Positions 5,010 to 6,556 of a stretch of DNA of 6,556 nucleotides are shown piece by piece (position 1 is the stretch's first letter; each line of letters opens with the position of its first letter). A program made the translations under genes and the position numbers. Source of the stretch: an uncultured Pseudomonas sp. (GTDB lineage Bacteria; Pseudomonadota; Gammaproteobacteria; Pseudomonadales; Pseudomonadaceae); assembly GCA_937863915.1 (NCBI GenBank), contig CALMID010000177.1, positions 1-6,556 on the forward strand, in the 5' to 3' direction. The notes below the pieces were generated by a model. It saw only the letters and a list, made by a program, of their open reading frames with translations, searched no databases and was not told the DNA's origin.

Positions 5010-6437
5010 TCAGTGCTCGGTCGGCGGGGCCAGTTGCACGCAGTTACGTCCGGCTTCCTTGGCTTGGTACATCGCCTGATCGGCTCTTGCCATCAAGCAC
5101 TCCTGGGGCTCATCGTGCCCGCGGAACAGCGCCACTCCGATGCTGGCCGTGCAGTGGTGCTCAATGGCCGTTGCATCGGGCTCTGCCTGCAGCACATAAC
5201 ACTCGGCCAGGCGGGCGCGGATTTTCTCGGCAATGGCGCTGGCTTGTTTGCTCGCTTCTGCCCGCTGGATGTCCAGTGTGCGCAGCAGCACGACGAATTC
5301 GTCGCCGCCGATCCGTGCCACGGTGTCGGCTTCGCGCACACACTCCTTCAGCCGTGAGGCCACCTCAATCAGCAACAGGTCGCCCATGCCATGCCCGTGC
5401 GAGTCGTTCAGCGGTTTGAAGTTGTCGAGATCGAGATACAGCAGGGCGCCATAGTGGAGGCTGCGCTTGCTTTCACCCATGGCCTGGTTCAGATGCTCCA
5501 GCAGCAGACGGCGGTTGGCCAGGTTGGTCAGCGTGTCATGGAAAGCCAGCTGACGTATCTGTTCTTCCAGACGTTTGCGCTCGTTCACATTGCGCGTGAT
5601 GCCGTGATAACCGACGAGTTCGCCCCGCTCGTCATGGTCGTACTTGACCAGCACCTCGCCCCAGATCAGGCGTCCGTCCTTGCAGCGCTGCTGTACCTCA
5701 AACTTCCTGAACGGGCTTTGACCGTTCGCGGGATCCTTGAGTGCATTGGGACTCAGCCTGTCCCTGACCAATGCACCACCTTCCTCCGTGAGCTGCTCGA
5801 ATACCGGGCGCCCCAACACCTCATCGGCGCGGAAGCCGCGCATACGCTCATCTGCCGGGCTGATATAGGTGATGATGAAGTGGCGGTCCATCCGCCAGTG
5901 CACGTCCTCCGCGTCCTCGGTCAGCATGCGGTAAAACGCCTGGCTCTCGTTCAGTGCCTGGGTGCGCTCTTGCACCAGCGCCTGCAGTGCGCGGTTTTGC
6001 TCCCGCAGGCTCTTGATTGGATAGACCTCATCCTCGCTGGTGCTCTGGTAGGGCACGGAATAACTGCAATGGCTGATCATCCAGTCTGCCCCCTCCTGAC
6101 GGAACACCAGCAACAGTCGAACCACTTCACTGGCCAGCAGGCTGTCGTTTCCGGGTAGGTGAATGTGCAGCGTAGCGGCGACGGCCACCACGTCATCGCA
6201 GAGGTCTTGCAGCGAGATATCGAGGGGTTCCAGGCGAATGGGCCCCGGCACCTGCTCAAAATCCTGCCGGGTGACGTGGATCCATTCGTCACGACTCTGA
6301 ATCAGACGCCCCCAGCTGCCGGTGAATCCGGTGAAGTTCTGGCTGAACCGCGTGGTCAGACGGTCGTCCCGCCTGGCGTACATTTCGATGTACTCGTCGA
6401 ACAGTTCGCGAATCTTGCGCTGGCGGTCCTGTGACAT
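5010..6437 (-). CDS. Diguanylate cyclase with SnoaL-like, PAS and GGDEF domains
   Basis: This 475-aa soluble protein is predicted to make cyclic di-GMP from two GTP. Residues about 5-130 look like a SnoaL/NTF2-like domain (RKIRELFDEYIEMYARRD; the strand VVRLLLVFRQEGADWMISH at 105-123). A coiled coil follows at about 142-167 (SLREQNRALQALVQERTQAL), then a PAS domain at about 168-285 (ITYISPADERMRGF; C-terminal GYHGITRNVNERKRLEEQ). The GGDEF domain spans about 298-470: FHDTLTNLANRR, metal Asp336 in LDLDNFKPLNDSHGHGMGD, active-site GGDEF (377-381) and ASIGVALF. An intact inhibitory site, R368-E-A-D371, lies five residues before GGDEF, so product inhibition is likely. No EAL domain or membrane helix is present. 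ATG 6437 is chosen over a TTG at 6470; its ribosome site is weak (GAGAT about 12 nt away, AGGA very close). The signals for the SnoaL and PAS domains are unknown. Confidence 0.94.
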   Translation of the reverse strand: MSQDRQRKIRELFDEYIEMYARRDDRLTTRFSQNFTGFTGSWGRLIQSRDEWIHVTRQDFEQVPGPIRLEPLDISLQDLCDDVVAVAATLHIHLPGNDSLLASEVVRLLLVFRQEGADWMISHCSYSVPYQSTSEDEVYPIKSLREQNRALQALVQERTQALNESQAFYRMLTEDAEDVHWRMDRHFIITYISPADERMRGFRADEVLGRPVFEQLTEEGGALVRDRLSPNALKDPANGQSPFRKFEVQQRCKDGRLIWGEVLVKYDHDERGELVGYHGITRNVNERKRLEEQIRQLAFHDTLTNLANRRLLLEHLNQAMGESKRSLHYGALLYLDLDNFKPLNDSHGHGMGDLLLIEVASRLKECVREADTVARIGGDEFVVLLRTLDIQRAEASKQASAIAEKIRARLAECYVLQAEPDATAIEHHCTASIGVALFRGHDEPQECLMARADQAMYQAKEAGRNCVQLAPPTEH

Positions 6438-6509
6438 GTCCTGGGTACATCTCGATCTGAGCGATTTCAAGGAAGGGTTCGGGTGCCATTCGTGAGGTTA
6501 GCCCCGAGC

Positions 6510-6524
6510 ATCATGGCGCATGAT
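6510..6524. repeat. 15-bp palindrome ATCATG-GCG-CATGAT
   Basis: Perfect 6-bp arms surround a 3-bp centre, 73 bp upstream of the cyclase start. It could be a regulatory site for that gene, or part of the 3' end of the neighbouring gene, since it overlaps a possible TGA stop at 6511-6513. Confidence 0.3.
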
Positions 6525-6556
6525 CCATGTTCTTGTGCAGATCGACCAAGGTTTGG
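6511..6556 (-). CDS. Possible C-terminal tail of an upstream gene (partial)
   Basis: On the minus strand, one frame entering from the right edge reads QTLVDLHKNMDHAP and then stops at TGA (6511-6513), 73 nt before the cyclase ATG. The residues look like the end of an amphipathic helix, and the spacing suits a preceding gene in the same direction. Fourteen codons are too few to identify a family or prove coding, and the two other frames on this strand also lack stops over most of this short stretch. Confidence 0.2.
   Translation of the reverse strand, partial: QTLVDLHKNMDHAP

Noticed and set aside
5391..6158. Plus-strand open frame (255 codons) opposite the diguanylate cyclase
   Set aside because: It has no family motif and lies wholly antisense to a well-supported GGDEF protein.

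Overview
The window looks like a chromosomal segment from a high-GC gammaproteobacterium, most probably Pseudomonas or a close relative. The reasons are strong G/C third-position bias, protein sequences resembling the Pseudomonas gamma-glutamyl-polyamine (Pau/Puu) enzymes, and a SnoaL-PAS-GGDEF signalling protein. There are no tRNA or rRNA genes, insertion sequences, CRISPR arrays or phage genes. The genus is inferred from sequence character, not from a database match.

Left edge (1-751): the N-terminal 155 codons of a TetR/AcrR-type repressor are encoded on the minus strand and run off the window. Its promoter region carries two 13-bp palindromes, 18 bp apart centre to centre, which look like an autoregulatory operator. 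The 286-bp divergent intergenic region ends in a sharply AT-rich patch. That patch holds a good sigma70-like promoter for the next operon and a cluster of CATGAA/TTCATG motifs, including a perfect 9-bp inverted repeat over the predicted transcription start.

Centre (752-4059): a compact plus-strand operon encodes a PuuB-type FAD gamma-glutamyl-polyamine oxidase, a PuuR-like XRE-cupin regulator and a PuuA-type gamma-glutamyl-polyamine synthetase. Together these make the first half of the gamma-glutamylated route of polyamine catabolism. PuuA ligates glutamate to the amine at the cost of ATP, PuuB oxidises the product to an aldehyde, and the regulator probably represses the operon until polyamine is present. 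The later steps (aldehyde dehydrogenase PuuC, gamma-Glu-GABA hydrolase PuuD, GABA transaminase) and an uptake system are not in the window. A GC-rich hairpin sits between puuB and the regulator gene, and a hairpin without a U-tract follows puuA.

Right half (4095-6437): three minus-strand genes converge on the operon. In their own order they are a soluble diguanylate cyclase (SnoaL-like domain, coiled coil, PAS, GGDEF with an intact RxxD inhibitory site), an 88-aa three-helix membrane protein of unknown function, and a 159-aa membrane protein with an HEAGH zinc-protease-like motif. The extreme right edge may hold the last 14 codons of another minus-strand gene.

Most of this is recognisable biology, and I do not see a clearly new multi-gene system. 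The points most worth checking are the operator architecture at puuB, the altered ammonia-site residues of the glutamine-synthetase homologue, and the HEAGH membrane protein with its small partner.
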